A DNA stretch of 64,000 bases from Polynucleobacter acidiphobus (lineage in GTDB: Bacteria > Pseudomonadota > Gammaproteobacteria > Burkholderiales > Burkholderiaceae): assembly GCF_003065385.1 (NCBI RefSeq), contig NZ_CP023277.1:1452829-1516828 (forward strand), read 5' to 3'. Shown here in pieces: positions 38,542 to 46,995 of the stretch. Every line of letters starts with the position of its first letter. Positions within the stretch are counted from its first letter, which is position 1. The notes under the pieces are model-generated. The model saw nothing but the letters and a program-made list of their open reading frames with translations. It made no database searches and had not been told where the DNA came from. The translations under genes and the position numbers were made by a program.

Positions 38542-39246
38542 TTGTTGAATAAAACCATCGGCATCCTGGGGGGCACATTTGACCCGCCGCATTGGGGCCA
38601 CATTCATCTTGCTGCGCATTTTGCTAAACGTCTGAAACTCGACGAGCTCATGTGGTTACCCAGCGGTGAGCCGTGGCAAAAAAGCCCTCACATCACCCCA
38701 GCACTTGATCGCTATGCCATGACCCTTGCAGCCGCTGAGGTTTTAAAGATCGAACTCCATCGGCTTGGTCTCAGAACTCAGGTTACCGTGAATACCATGG
38801 AAATTGATCGGGCTGGGCCCAGCTATACGATTGATAGCGCCAAAGCCCTCCGACAGCTCTATGGCGATCAAACGTCTTTAATTTGGCTGATGGGCGCTGA
38901 TAGCTTTTTACAGCTCTATACCTGGAATGATTGGCGCGACTTGATGCATTACATCCATTTGGCAGTCGCGAGTCGACCGCCTTATCGGATTGCGATCCAA
39001 TTACAGGACCATCCACCCCTATTAGCCCATTATCAAGATCATCAAACCAGACGTGCTGAGGAACTTTGTCAACAATCCTGTGGACTCATTTATTTGGATG
39101 AGGAGCTCTCCATTGACTTGGCATCGAGTAGTCTGCGACCTCTGCTGGCGCATCACCCCAGCGCTGATGCCATTCAACAATGGTTGCCAGAATCGGTCTG
39201 GAGCATTATTTTAGAAAAAGGCCTCTACCAATCCAAGGTAAGATGA
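38542..39246 (+). CDS. nadD: Nicotinate-nucleotide adenylyltransferase
   Basis: A 234-residue enzyme that makes nicotinate adenine dinucleotide in NAD synthesis. IGILGGTFDPPHWGHIHLA holds the (H/T)xGH nucleotidyl-transfer motif, and the C-terminal SIDLASSSLRPLL is the ISxTxxR-like loop. No ATG lies near the family N-terminus: the gene starts with TTG at 38542, followed at once by a second TTG. The stop overlaps the rsfS start by four bases. Confidence 0.93.
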   Translation: MLNKTIGILGGTFDPPHWGHIHLAAHFAKRLKLDELMWLPSGEPWQKSPHITPALDRYAMTLAAAEVLKIELHRLGLRTQVTVNTMEIDRAGPSYTIDSAKALRQLYGDQTSLIWLMGADSFLQLYTWNDWRDLMHYIHLAVASRPPYRIAIQLQDHPPLLAHYQDHQTRRAEELCQQSCGLIYLDEELSIDLASSSLRPLLAHHPSADAIQQWLPESVWSIILEKGLYQSKVR

Positions 39247-39650
39247 GCTCTAACACCCATATGGATATTAAAAAACTACAGCGCACCATCATTGACGCCC
39301 TCGAGGATGTCAAAGCACAGGATATACGCGTCTACGACAGCAGTAAGCTCAGCGAACTTTTTGATCGCGTGATCATCGCAACCGGCAGCAGCAATCGCCA
39401 AACCCGTTCTTTAGCTTTCTCGGTAAAAGAAAAGGTTCTAGAAAAAGGTGGCGAGGTGATCTCGATCGAAGGTTTAGAGACGGGTGAATGGGTTCTAGTG
39501 GATTGCGGCGATATTGTGGTTCATATCCTGCAGCCTATGCTGAGAGCCTACTACCAACTCGAGGGAATTTGGGGTGACAAACCGGTTCGGGTCAAACTAT
39601 CCGGCACCAAGAAGCTCGTCAAAGCCAGTGAAGACGCTGGCGACGAATAA
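39243..39650 (+). CDS. rsfS: Ribosomal silencing factor RsfS
   Basis: A 135-residue protein that binds ribosomal protein L14 and blocks subunit joining in starvation. The start at 39243 overlaps the nadD stop as ATGA. DALEDVKAQDIRVYDSSKLSELFDRVIIATGSSNRQTRSLA is the family core, and GLETGEWVLVDCGDIVVHILQP ends it. The order nadD-rsfS-rlmH is the most common in bacteria. Confidence 0.95.
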   Translation: MSSNTHMDIKKLQRTIIDALEDVKAQDIRVYDSSKLSELFDRVIIATGSSNRQTRSLAFSVKEKVLEKGGEVISIEGLETGEWVLVDCGDIVVHILQPMLRAYYQLEGIWGDKPVRVKLSGTKKLVKASEDAGDE

Positions 39651-39653
39651 GCC

Positions 39654-40097
39654 ATGCGTCTTTGGGTTATTGCGGTTGGTCACAAAATGCCAGACTGGGT
39701 GTCTAAAGCATGTCAGGAATACCAAAAACGCATGCCCAGCGACTGCCTTATTGAGCTCAAAGAACTAAAGCCGGATATTAACCCCGCTAAAGAAGCAAGC
39801 AAAATCATTGCGGCGATTCCGAGGGGTGCGGTCGTCATTGCATTGGATGAGCATGGTTTGGATCTTCGCACTCAAGCAATTGCTGATCATTTAGCGAATT
39901 GGCGTGCAAACGGTCAAGATGTTGCCTTCTTGATCGGGGGCGCAAATGGGCTTGACCCAAGCCTCAAAACAAATGGCGGACTCACCTGGAAACTATCAAG
40001 CCTCACCCTGCCACACGCCTTTGCTCGCCTTGTGCTGATCGAACAACTGTATCGTGCCTGGACGATCCTGCAAGGTCACCCCTATCATCGCGAGTAA
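39654..40097 (+). CDS. rlmH: 23S rRNA pseudouridine-1915 N3-methyltransferase RlmH
   Basis: A 147-residue SPOUT methyltransferase. VIALDEHGLDLRTQAIADHLANW, FLIGGANGLDPSLK and the C-terminal LTLPHAFARLVLIEQLYRAWTILQGHPYHRE are the conserved knot and C-terminal signature. It starts three bases after rsfS. Confidence 0.96.
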   Translation: MRLWVIAVGHKMPDWVSKACQEYQKRMPSDCLIELKELKPDINPAKEASKIIAAIPRGAVVIALDEHGLDLRTQAIADHLANWRANGQDVAFLIGGANGLDPSLKTNGGLTWKLSSLTLPHAFARLVLIEQLYRAWTILQGHPYHRE

Positions 40098-40114
40098 ATC
40101 GGCAATCATTTTGT

Positions 40115-40765
40115 ATGAAGTACGACTTTATCTACCTCGCCTCCCAAAGCCCGCGCCGTCAGGAGCTACTCTCGCAGATTGGGGTGCGCTTTGAGTTACT
40201 GCTTCCGGGGCCTGATGAGGACGCTGAGTCTTTAGAGCTAGTGCTGGAAAATGAAAGCGCCGCAGATTACACGCAACGCGTCACTATTGCTAAAAGTTGC
40301 GCTGCCCTCAAGCGTTGGCATCAGCGCTGCAAAGCAGGAATTGCACTTCCCTGGGCGCCGATTCTTTGTGCCGACACCACCGTGAGCCTTCCTAACTCAC
40401 CCGATCACGAAATCCTCGGAAAGCCGCACGATCAAGAAGATGCGATGCGAATATTGCAAATCTTGAGCGGTCAGACGCATTGGGTCTACACAGCGGTTGC
40501 CATTACCCCAGAGCCGACAAATATCCCAATCTGCGCATTACAAAAGTCAAGGATACGGTTTGCGACATTAAGCCCTGAGCAAATTGAACGTTATATCAGT
40601 AGTGGCGAAGCGTTTGGGAAGGCGGGCGCCTATGGCATTCAAGGGATGGCTGCAACGTTTATTGAGGAGATTTCTGGAAGCTATAGCGGTATCATGGGGC
40701 TTCCCTTATTTGAAACCGCTCAACTATTACAAGCAGCGCATGTACGCTTTGGTTTAAACCACTAA
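40115..40765 (+). CDS. maf: Maf-family nucleotide pyrophosphatase
   Basis: A 216-residue Maf protein that hydrolyses non-canonical or canonical nucleoside triphosphates. The N-terminal IYLASQSPRRQELLSQIGV, CADTTVSL, LGKPHDQEDAMRILQILSGQTHWVYTAV and AYGIQGMAATFIEEISGSYSGIMGLPL are the four conserved blocks. The last base of its stop is the first base of the rng ATG. Confidence 0.95.
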   Translation: MKYDFIYLASQSPRRQELLSQIGVRFELLLPGPDEDAESLELVLENESAADYTQRVTIAKSCAALKRWHQRCKAGIALPWAPILCADTTVSLPNSPDHEILGKPHDQEDAMRILQILSGQTHWVYTAVAITPEPTNIPICALQKSRIRFATLSPEQIERYISSGEAFGKAGAYGIQGMAATFIEEISGSYSGIMGLPLFETAQLLQAAHVRFGLNH

Positions 40766-42228
40766 TGACTCAAGAAATCCTCATCAATATCACTCCGCAA
40801 GAGACGCGCGTTGCCTTAATTGAGCAAAATGCCGTTCAAGAATTGCATATTGAGCGTACGCGCCAGCGTGGAATTGTGGGCAATATTTATTTAGCGAAGG
40901 TGGCGCGGGTCTTACCTGGAATGCAATCAGCCTTTATTGATATTGGTTTAGAACGTGCTGCATTCATTCACTTTAATGATTTGGGCGAACAGCAAACTGG
41001 GGGTCAGATTGAAAAAGTACTCTTCGAAGGACAGACCCTCCTAGTTCAGGTGCTCAAGGATCCCCTTGGGACCAAAGGGGCTAGACTCACCCGCCAAATT
41101 AGTATTGCGGGACGTAATTTGGTCTATTTGCCACAAATTTATCGGCCATTAGGTCAAGAGATTCATATTGGCATCTCACAAAAGATTGAAAACCCTGAGG
41201 AGCGCGAGGCCCTCAAAAATCGTCTCAAGGGCCTGATTCCAGCAGATGAATCTGGTGACATCATTGTTCGCACCAGTGCCGAGCAGGTGAGCGATGAAAC
41301 CTTGATTTCTGACCTGAAATACCTTCGCACCACTTGGCAACAAATCGCGCAACGTGCCAAAGAAAAAGCAGCCCCCGCACTCCTTCATCAAGACCTCAAT
41401 TTAGCTGAGCGGGTATTGCGCGATATGGCAGGGCCGGAGACCAGTCAAATTCGGATTGATTCGGCTGAAAACTTTGAACGTCTGACTCAGTTTGCGCAGA
41501 CGTTTATGCCACAACTGAACTCCAAATTAACTCTCTATCGTGGTGAACGCGCCCTCTTTGACCTCTTTGATATTGATTCTGAAATTAATAAAGCCTTGGG
41601 TCGGCGTGTCGATCTTAAGTCAGGTGGCTATCTAATGATCGATCAAACCGAGTCGATGACCACCATTGACGTCAACACCGGAAGCTTTGTGGGGGCTCGT
41701 AATTTAGACGACACCGTATTCAAAACCAATCTGGAGGCTGCTCAAGCAATTGCCCGTCAATTGCGCTTACGCAATTTAGGCGGCATCATCATCATTGATT
41801 TTATTGATATGACACAAGGCGACCATCAAGACGCGGTTCTTAACGAGCTCAAGAAGAATTTGGCACGTGATCATGTGCGCACCAATGTGAATGATTTCTC
41901 ATCACTGGGACTTATTGAGATGACACGCAAACGTACGCGCGAGTCCTTATCCCATATTTTGTGCGAACCCTGCTCGTCATGTAATGGCAAAGGTGAAACC
42001 AAAACACCACAGACAATTTGCTACGAAATCTTGCGTGAGATTGTGCGTGAACACCGCCAATTTAATCCTAAAGAGTTCCGCATTGTTGCCTCCCCCGATG
42101 TCATTGATTTATTTCTCGAGGAAGAAAATCAATTCTTAGCCATGCTGGGAGACTTTATTCAAAAGCCGATTCGGCTCCAGGCTGAAGCCGGTTTTCGGCA
42201 AGAGCAATACGATATTGTCTTAAATTGA
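40765..42228 (+). CDS. rng: Ribonuclease G
   Basis: A 487-residue endonuclease of the RNase E/G family, active in 16S rRNA 5' maturation and mRNA decay. The N-terminal S1 part has RGIVGNIYLAKVARVLPGMQSAFIDIG; the catalytic DNase I-like domain has TTIDVNTGSFVG and GGIIIIDFIDM with the two metal-binding Asp; the zinc link is CEPCSSCNGKG. The short length and lack of a C-terminal scaffold arm mark it as RNase G rather than RNase E. It ends the yebC-to-rng series, nine bases from msbA. Confidence 0.95.
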   Translation: MTQEILINITPQETRVALIEQNAVQELHIERTRQRGIVGNIYLAKVARVLPGMQSAFIDIGLERAAFIHFNDLGEQQTGGQIEKVLFEGQTLLVQVLKDPLGTKGARLTRQISIAGRNLVYLPQIYRPLGQEIHIGISQKIENPEEREALKNRLKGLIPADESGDIIVRTSAEQVSDETLISDLKYLRTTWQQIAQRAKEKAAPALLHQDLNLAERVLRDMAGPETSQIRIDSAENFERLTQFAQTFMPQLNSKLTLYRGERALFDLFDIDSEINKALGRRVDLKSGGYLMIDQTESMTTIDVNTGSFVGARNLDDTVFKTNLEAAQAIARQLRLRNLGGIIIIDFIDMTQGDHQDAVLNELKKNLARDHVRTNVNDFSSLGLIEMTRKRTRESLSHILCEPCSSCNGKGETKTPQTICYEILREIVREHRQFNPKEFRIVASPDVIDLFLEEENQFLAMLGDFIQKPIRLQAEAGFRQEQYDIVLN

Positions 42229-42237
42229 TTCGATTGC

Positions 42238-44004
42238 TTAGCTTGCCTCGCTAAACTGCAAGCGATGCAAACCGGCATATAAACCGTTTTTGGCAATGAG
42301 CTCCCGATGGGGGCCGTATTCCACAATTTCGCCATGGTCGAGCACAGCAATATTGTCAGCATGCTCGATGGTTGATAAGCGATGCGCAATCACTAAAGTA
42401 GTTCTACCGGCCATCAGCCGATCGAGCGCCTCTTGCACTTGGCGCTCAGACTCTGAGTCGAGAGCAGAGGTCGCTTCATCCAAAATCAGGATGGGTGCAT
42501 CTTTGTAAATCGCGCGCGCGATCGCTAGGCGTTGTCGTTGACCACCCGATAAACGATTACCATTATCCCCAATTAGCGTATCAATGCCATCGGGTAGCTC
42601 AGACAATAAATTCGATAAATTAGCCGCCTCCAGTGCCTCTATCACGCGACCACGATCAATATCATCACCGCTACTCGAGCCGTATGCGACGTTCGCTGCA
42701 ATCGTGTCATTAAACAGAATCACATCCTGACTCACGAATGCAATTTGTTTACGTAAATCCGTTAAAACAATCTCCTCAATTGGGATTTGATCGAGCACAA
42801 TCCGACCAGATTTGGGCTGATAAAAACGTGGTAACAAATTAACCAGCGTTGATTTACCTCCACCGGATGGTCCCACAAAAGCAATCACCTCGCCCGGCTT
42901 AACCGTGAGATTGATGTTACGTAGGGCATCTTTTCGACCCTCATCTTGGTTATATGAGAACGAAAGATCTTCAAACGTAATTTCACCTTTAGCCTTCTCA
43001 AGCCGCTTGAGCTTCGATGTTTGCATCATTTCTTCCTCAATCGGCTGATCAATCAACTGAAAGATCATCTCGGCAGCAGTAAGTCCACGTTGCAAGGGCT
43101 GGTTAATGTCGGCCAAGTGCTTGAGGGGAGATACGATTAACAGCATCGCGGTAATAAACGCTGCAAAACTTCCAACCGTCACGCCCTGGCTAGCCGACTG
43201 CATGATGGCAATCACGAGTACTACCGATAAAGCCATCGAGGCAATTAACTGAGTAATTGGTTGATTTAATCCACCGGCAACCGCCGCCTTGAGAGTGAAC
43301 TTGCGTAATTGCTCGGCTTTTTCCATAAAGCGACGCATCTCATAGTCTTCACCGCCATGCACCTTCACAATCTTGTGACCAGCTGCAGCTTCTTCAACCA
43401 CATAGGCTAACTCACTGGTCATACTCTGCTGCTGACGATTGAGGCTACGTAAACGTTTATTGATCTTACTCATCACATAGGCAATGATCGGAAAAATTAC
43501 GAAGACCACCAAGGTTAAGCGCCAGTTCAAATACAACAAATACCCCATCAAACCGATGACTGTCAGCAGATCGCGCACAAGACTAATCAACATACCGCCC
43601 ATAATCGATAGAACGTTATTGACCTCAAAGACCACCGCATTAATTAAGTTTGAGGCCGTGGTCTTTTGGTAATACTCGGTCTTGGCACGTAAGAGTCTGG
43701 CAAACATTTGTTCGCGCAGCTTTAACAAAATATTGCTAATCACCTTGGTCAGCAGATAGTTAGAGAGGAATTGAGCCCCACTGCGCACAATAGCCAGCCC
43801 CACCAAAAATAAGGGCACTAACCACAATTGATCATTCATCTTTCCTGAAAAGCCATCGTCCAAAAGGGGCTTCATTAGGGCGGGAATGGAAGTCTCCGAG
43901 GCTGCTACAAGAGCCATAGCCAATAAGGAGCCAACAATCAGGCGGGTATGGGGGCGCAAATAGCCTATTAATCGATTTAAGGCTTGACGGTCTGAAGCAT
44001 TCAT
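42238..44004 (-). CDS. msbA: Lipid A export ATP-binding/permease MsbA
   Basis: A 588-residue ABC half-transporter that flips lipid A-core across the inner membrane. Six helices occupy about 1-310, then the ATPase domain: Walker A GPSGGGKST, Q-loop, signature LSGGQRQR and Walker B LILDEAT. I chose MNASDRQ at 44004; the frame is open to 44061 with two more Met codons (44034, 44040) that would overlap the divergent glycosyltransferase. The neighbours on the plus strand are LPS-core glycosyltransferases, in line with the lipid A role. Confidence 0.92.
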   Translation of the reverse strand: MNASDRQALNRLIGYLRPHTRLIVGSLLAMALVAASETSIPALMKPLLDDGFSGKMNDQLWLVPLFLVGLAIVRSGAQFLSNYLLTKVISNILLKLREQMFARLLRAKTEYYQKTTASNLINAVVFEVNNVLSIMGGMLISLVRDLLTVIGLMGYLLYLNWRLTLVVFVIFPIIAYVMSKINKRLRSLNRQQQSMTSELAYVVEEAAAGHKIVKVHGGEDYEMRRFMEKAEQLRKFTLKAAVAGGLNQPITQLIASMALSVVLVIAIMQSASQGVTVGSFAAFITAMLLIVSPLKHLADINQPLQRGLTAAEMIFQLIDQPIEEEMMQTSKLKRLEKAKGEITFEDLSFSYNQDEGRKDALRNINLTVKPGEVIAFVGPSGGGKSTLVNLLPRFYQPKSGRIVLDQIPIEEIVLTDLRKQIAFVSQDVILFNDTIAANVAYGSSSGDDIDRGRVIEALEAANLSNLLSELPDGIDTLIGDNGNRLSGGQRQRLAIARAIYKDAPILILDEATSALDSESERQVQEALDRLMAGRTTLVIAHRLSTIEHADNIAVLDHGEIVEYGPHRELIAKNGLYAGLHRLQFSEAS

Positions 44005-44013
44005 ATAATGAAT
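43999..44013. promoter_or_regulatory. Palindrome with -10 elements between msbA and the glycosyltransferase
   Basis: ATTCAT-ATA-ATGAAT is a perfect 15-base palindrome. It contains TATAAT (44004-44009), a full -10 consensus that would start transcription at about the plus-strand ATG (44015). On the minus strand CATAAT (44017-44012) would start at about the msbA ATG (44004). No clear Shine-Dalgarno precedes either ATG. The two genes may be made from leaderless mRNAs with overlapping promoters. Confidence 0.45.
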
Positions 44014-44014
44014 T

Positions 44015-44788
44015 ATGCCCACCTTATCAGTCATACTCATCACTCGGAACGAGGAAGCCAATCTTGGGGATTGTTTGACATCCTTAGATGGGCTAGCTGA
44101 TCAAATTGTAGTGGTAGACACCCAAAGTACTGACAAAACCCTGGAGATTGCCAAAGCGTATGGGGCGCTAATAAGTTCCCCTGAGGACTGGCCTGGCTTT
44201 GGCCCCCAAAAGAACCGGGCTCTTGACTTAGCAAACTCCGATTGGGTCTTATCACTTGACGCCGACGAGCGTCTCACCCCCGAACTTCGCGCAGAGATCA
44301 AATCAGTTCTTAATCAACCGCAAGCCAATTGCTATGCGATCCCACGCTTATCCTGGTACTGCGGACGCTTTATGCGTCATTCAGGATGGACTCCTGACTA
44401 CGTAGATCGCCTTTTTAAGCGAGGCACTGCACGATTCTCTTCTGATTTGGTGCATGAACGTTTAATCCCACAGGGACAGGTTCTTAAACTAAAGCATCAG
44501 ATGCTGCATTACAGCTTCATGAACGCCGAGCAAGTCAGGGCAAAAATGGAGCGCTATTCCACCGACTCCGCTCAGCAAGCATTCGCCAAAGGTAAAACCG
44601 GCAGTCCAATCAAAGCCGTCTTGCACGGAGCCTGGTCATTCGTTCGGACGTATTTCTTGCGAGCTGGATTTCTAGATGGTCCTCAAGGCTTTTCCCTGGC
44701 ATGCTCCAATGCACAAGGTACGTATTATCGATATATGAAGCTTTGGCGACTCCAGCAAATGGCACGCGCTCAGAATCAAAAGGGTTAG
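44015..44788 (+). CDS. waaE: LPS core glycosyltransferase, WaaE/KdtX-like (GT2)
   Basis: A 257-residue GT-A glycosyltransferase. The N-terminal LSVILITRNEEANLGDCLTSL and VVVDTQSTDKTLEIAKAYG are the nucleotide-sugar site, LSLDADERLTPELRAEI carries the DxD-type metal motif, and YSFMNAEQVRAKMERYS is typical of the WaaE group that adds glucose to the inner-core heptose. It sits head-to-head with msbA. The precise sugar and acceptor are inferred from family. Confidence 0.85.
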   Translation: MPTLSVILITRNEEANLGDCLTSLDGLADQIVVVDTQSTDKTLEIAKAYGALISSPEDWPGFGPQKNRALDLANSDWVLSLDADERLTPELRAEIKSVLNQPQANCYAIPRLSWYCGRFMRHSGWTPDYVDRLFKRGTARFSSDLVHERLIPQGQVLKLKHQMLHYSFMNAEQVRAKMERYSTDSAQQAFAKGKTGSPIKAVLHGAWSFVRTYFLRAGFLDGPQGFSLACSNAQGTYYRYMKLWRLQQMARAQNQKG

Positions 44789-44796
44789 GATCGCTT

Positions 44797-45591
44797 ATGT
44801 TCAAAATCTCGATCCTCCTTGCGACCTATAACTGGCCAGAAGCCCTGCGCTTTTGCCTCGAATCACTAGAAACTCAAACTGATCGAAACTTTGAAATCAT
44901 CATTGCTGATGACGGCTCTAAACCAGAAACCGCAACGCTAATTCATGCAATGAAGGAACGCTCTAAACACTCGATCCAGCATTTATGGCAAGAGGATCAG
45001 GGGTTTCGGAAAACAATCATTCTTAATCAGGCCATCCAGGCCGCCCAAGGCGAATACCTCATATTCTTAGATGGCGATTGCATTGTGCAACCTGATTTTG
45101 TGAAGCGTCACCGTCAGCTTGCCAAACCACAAATGATGGTGACCGGTAGCCGCGTACTTCTCAGTGAATCCTTAACCCAAAAGATCCTAAGCTGGCCGCA
45201 GTGGAACTTCGCAGCCTTCAAAAGCAATTTAATTAGTTATCGATTAAATGGTGGAATTAATAAGTTCTGGCCCATCGTACTAAAGTTGGGTCCGGGTGTA
45301 TGGCGTGTTTATCAGAAATTTGTTTGGCGCCGCATTAAAGGTTGCAATATGGCATGCTGGAAAAAGGATGCACTTGCGATTGGTGGTTTTGATGAGTCCA
45401 TGACTGGCTGGGGTCACGAAGATGCTGATTTTGTCTTTCGCTTGCAACACGCTGGTATTCAACGTCAATCTGGTGCATGGTCAACCGAAGTATTTCATCT
45501 GTTTCACCGAATCTCTGATCAGTCCAAAGCGGCTGAGAATGCAAAGCGAGTCCGTGAAAAAATGATGGCAAAGGCTGGCATCAAGGTATGA
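44797..45591 (+). CDS. Glycosyltransferase family 2 with C-terminal galactosyltransferase-type domain
   Basis: A 264-residue GT-A enzyme. The N-terminal ISILLATYNWPEALRFCLESL and IIADDGSKPET, then LIFLDGDCIVQPDF with the DxD motif, belong to the GT2 fold. The C-terminal GCNMACWKKDALAIGGFDESMTGWGHEDADF is the Glyco_transf_7C signature. The start at 44797 is eight bases after the waaE stop; a longer frame overlaps waaE and lacks support. It overlaps the next gene by four bases. Likely in LPS core or O-chain assembly; specificity is unknown. Confidence 0.85.
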   Translation: MFKISILLATYNWPEALRFCLESLETQTDRNFEIIIADDGSKPETATLIHAMKERSKHSIQHLWQEDQGFRKTIILNQAIQAAQGEYLIFLDGDCIVQPDFVKRHRQLAKPQMMVTGSRVLLSESLTQKILSWPQWNFAAFKSNLISYRLNGGINKFWPIVLKLGPGVWRVYQKFVWRRIKGCNMACWKKDALAIGGFDESMTGWGHEDADFVFRLQHAGIQRQSGAWSTEVFHLFHRISDQSKAAENAKRVREKMMAKAGIKV

Positions 45592-46715
45592 AGGATCCAA
45601 GCCGCGTTCTTTTTATCGCTACACGACAAATTGGTGATGTACTAGTCACCACACCTTTAATTGAAGCAGCTCGCCGAATTTGGCCCAAGGCGCAATTTGA
45701 TTTCTTAGGTTATCGCGGTAAGCTCGATATGCTCAAGGGCAACCCAGAAGTTCATGAGCTGATTGAAACCTCCGAGCATCCCAATCTATGGGAATACCTC
45801 AAACTCTTTAATCGCTTGTTCCAACGTTACGATCTAGCCATCATCACCCAACCTAGCGATCGAGCCTACTTTTTTGGTTCCCTCGCAGCGCTTCGCCGAG
45901 TTGGGGTGGTTGTGCAAGATACCCCAAAGAGTCGACAAAAAAGCGCATGGAAGCGCTCCATCTGCATGCATTGGGTTCCTGTCGATTATTTTGAACAGCA
46001 CGTCATCATCGAGAAACTCAAGCTTCTCGAGCCTTTCTACCGCGCCAAGGGTCTCGACCTTTTTGCAAATCCCATCTCGGTGACTCCTCCTAGCGGCGAG
46101 GCCCTTACCCCAGTGTTACAAAGCCAACTTCGTCAACCGTATATTGTTTTACATCCGGGTCCGCTCAATGGCTATAAACGCTGGCCTTTAGCGTATTGGG
46201 CTCAATTGATTAAAGATCTTGTGGTCCTAAAGTATCAAGTGGTCTTAAGTGCATCGCCTGCAGAGCAGGATCTTGCGCTCAATCGGGATATTCTTTCCTT
46301 GCTTGATCAAGAGGTCACCCAATCGGTCATTGATAGCAAAGGGCAACTCAACCTACCCCAAGTCAAAACCTTGCTTGACGGCGCAGCTTTGTATATTGGT
46401 GTCGATACATCAGTAACGCATCTTGCCGCTGCCTGCGAAATTCCAACGATTGCTTTATTTGGCCCAACGCCGCCCACCAATTTTGGGCCCTGGCCCAATG
46501 GCTTCGTCGGAGACCGCCCTTATCAACTTCGAGATCGAACTCAAATCGTAGGTAAGGTTTGTATTTTGCAAGGTCCGGGTGATTGCGTTCCTTGCCGAAA
46601 AGCAGGCTGCTTTGATACCGCCAATAGCAAAAGTGAATGCCTTGACCTGCTAGAGCCCAGTCAAGTATTAGAAGCTGCTAAGAAAATGCTGGGTCGAAGT
46701 GCTAGATTGTCTTAA
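45588..46715 (+). CDS. Heptosyltransferase family protein (GT9, WaaQ-like)
   Basis: A 375-residue GT-B glycosyltransferase of family 9. The N-terminal VLFIATRQIGDVLVTTPLIEAAR is the ADP-heptose family start, YIVLHPGPLNGYKRWPLAYWAQL begins the second domain, and DTSVTHLAAACEIPTIALFGPTPPTNFGPW is the nucleotide site. WaaQ (heptosyltransferase III) is the closest idea. It ends the three-gene glycosyltransferase set. Its stop shares TTAA with the convergent TusA-like gene. Confidence 0.85.
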   Translation: MKDPSRVLFIATRQIGDVLVTTPLIEAARRIWPKAQFDFLGYRGKLDMLKGNPEVHELIETSEHPNLWEYLKLFNRLFQRYDLAIITQPSDRAYFFGSLAALRRVGVVVQDTPKSRQKSAWKRSICMHWVPVDYFEQHVIIEKLKLLEPFYRAKGLDLFANPISVTPPSGEALTPVLQSQLRQPYIVLHPGPLNGYKRWPLAYWAQLIKDLVVLKYQVVLSASPAEQDLALNRDILSLLDQEVTQSVIDSKGQLNLPQVKTLLDGAALYIGVDTSVTHLAAACEIPTIALFGPTPPTNFGPWPNGFVGDRPYQLRDRTQIVGKVCILQGPGDCVPCRKAGCFDTANSKSECLDLLEPSQVLEAAKKMLGRSARLS

Positions 46716-46957
46716 CGGCGCTTGACGTAAAACACCATCGTATCGCCCTCGTTATCTGTGGCGATCAGTTCATTACCAGTTTGTTTGCAAAAGGCGGGGA
46801 TGTCATGCGTTGCGCCTGAATCAGTTGCCTTGAGCTTTAAGACCTCACCGGTTTGCATTTCTGCAAGGGTTTTTTTGGTACGCAAAATAGGTAAAGGGCA
46901 GTTCATGCCAATAGCATCCACTTCACGATGAACCACAATCGAGCTTGCTTCACTCAT
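46712..46957 (-). CDS. TusA/SirA-family sulfur carrier
   Basis: An 81-residue protein with the fold and motif of TusA: VDAIGMNCPLPILRTKKTL, with C20 as the persulfide-carrying cysteine, and a C-terminal FYVKRR. TusA relays sulfur for tRNA thiolation and other pathways. Other members take part in sulfur oxidation or regulation, so the exact role is uncertain. It follows alaS on the same strand after 38 bases. Confidence 0.87.
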   Translation of the reverse strand: MSEASSIVVHREVDAIGMNCPLPILRTKKTLAEMQTGEVLKLKATDSGATHDIPAFCKQTGNELIATDNEGDTMVFYVKRR

Positions 46958-46995
46958 TTCATTCTCCTATTTCATGCCATTTTAGCGACGAATCG

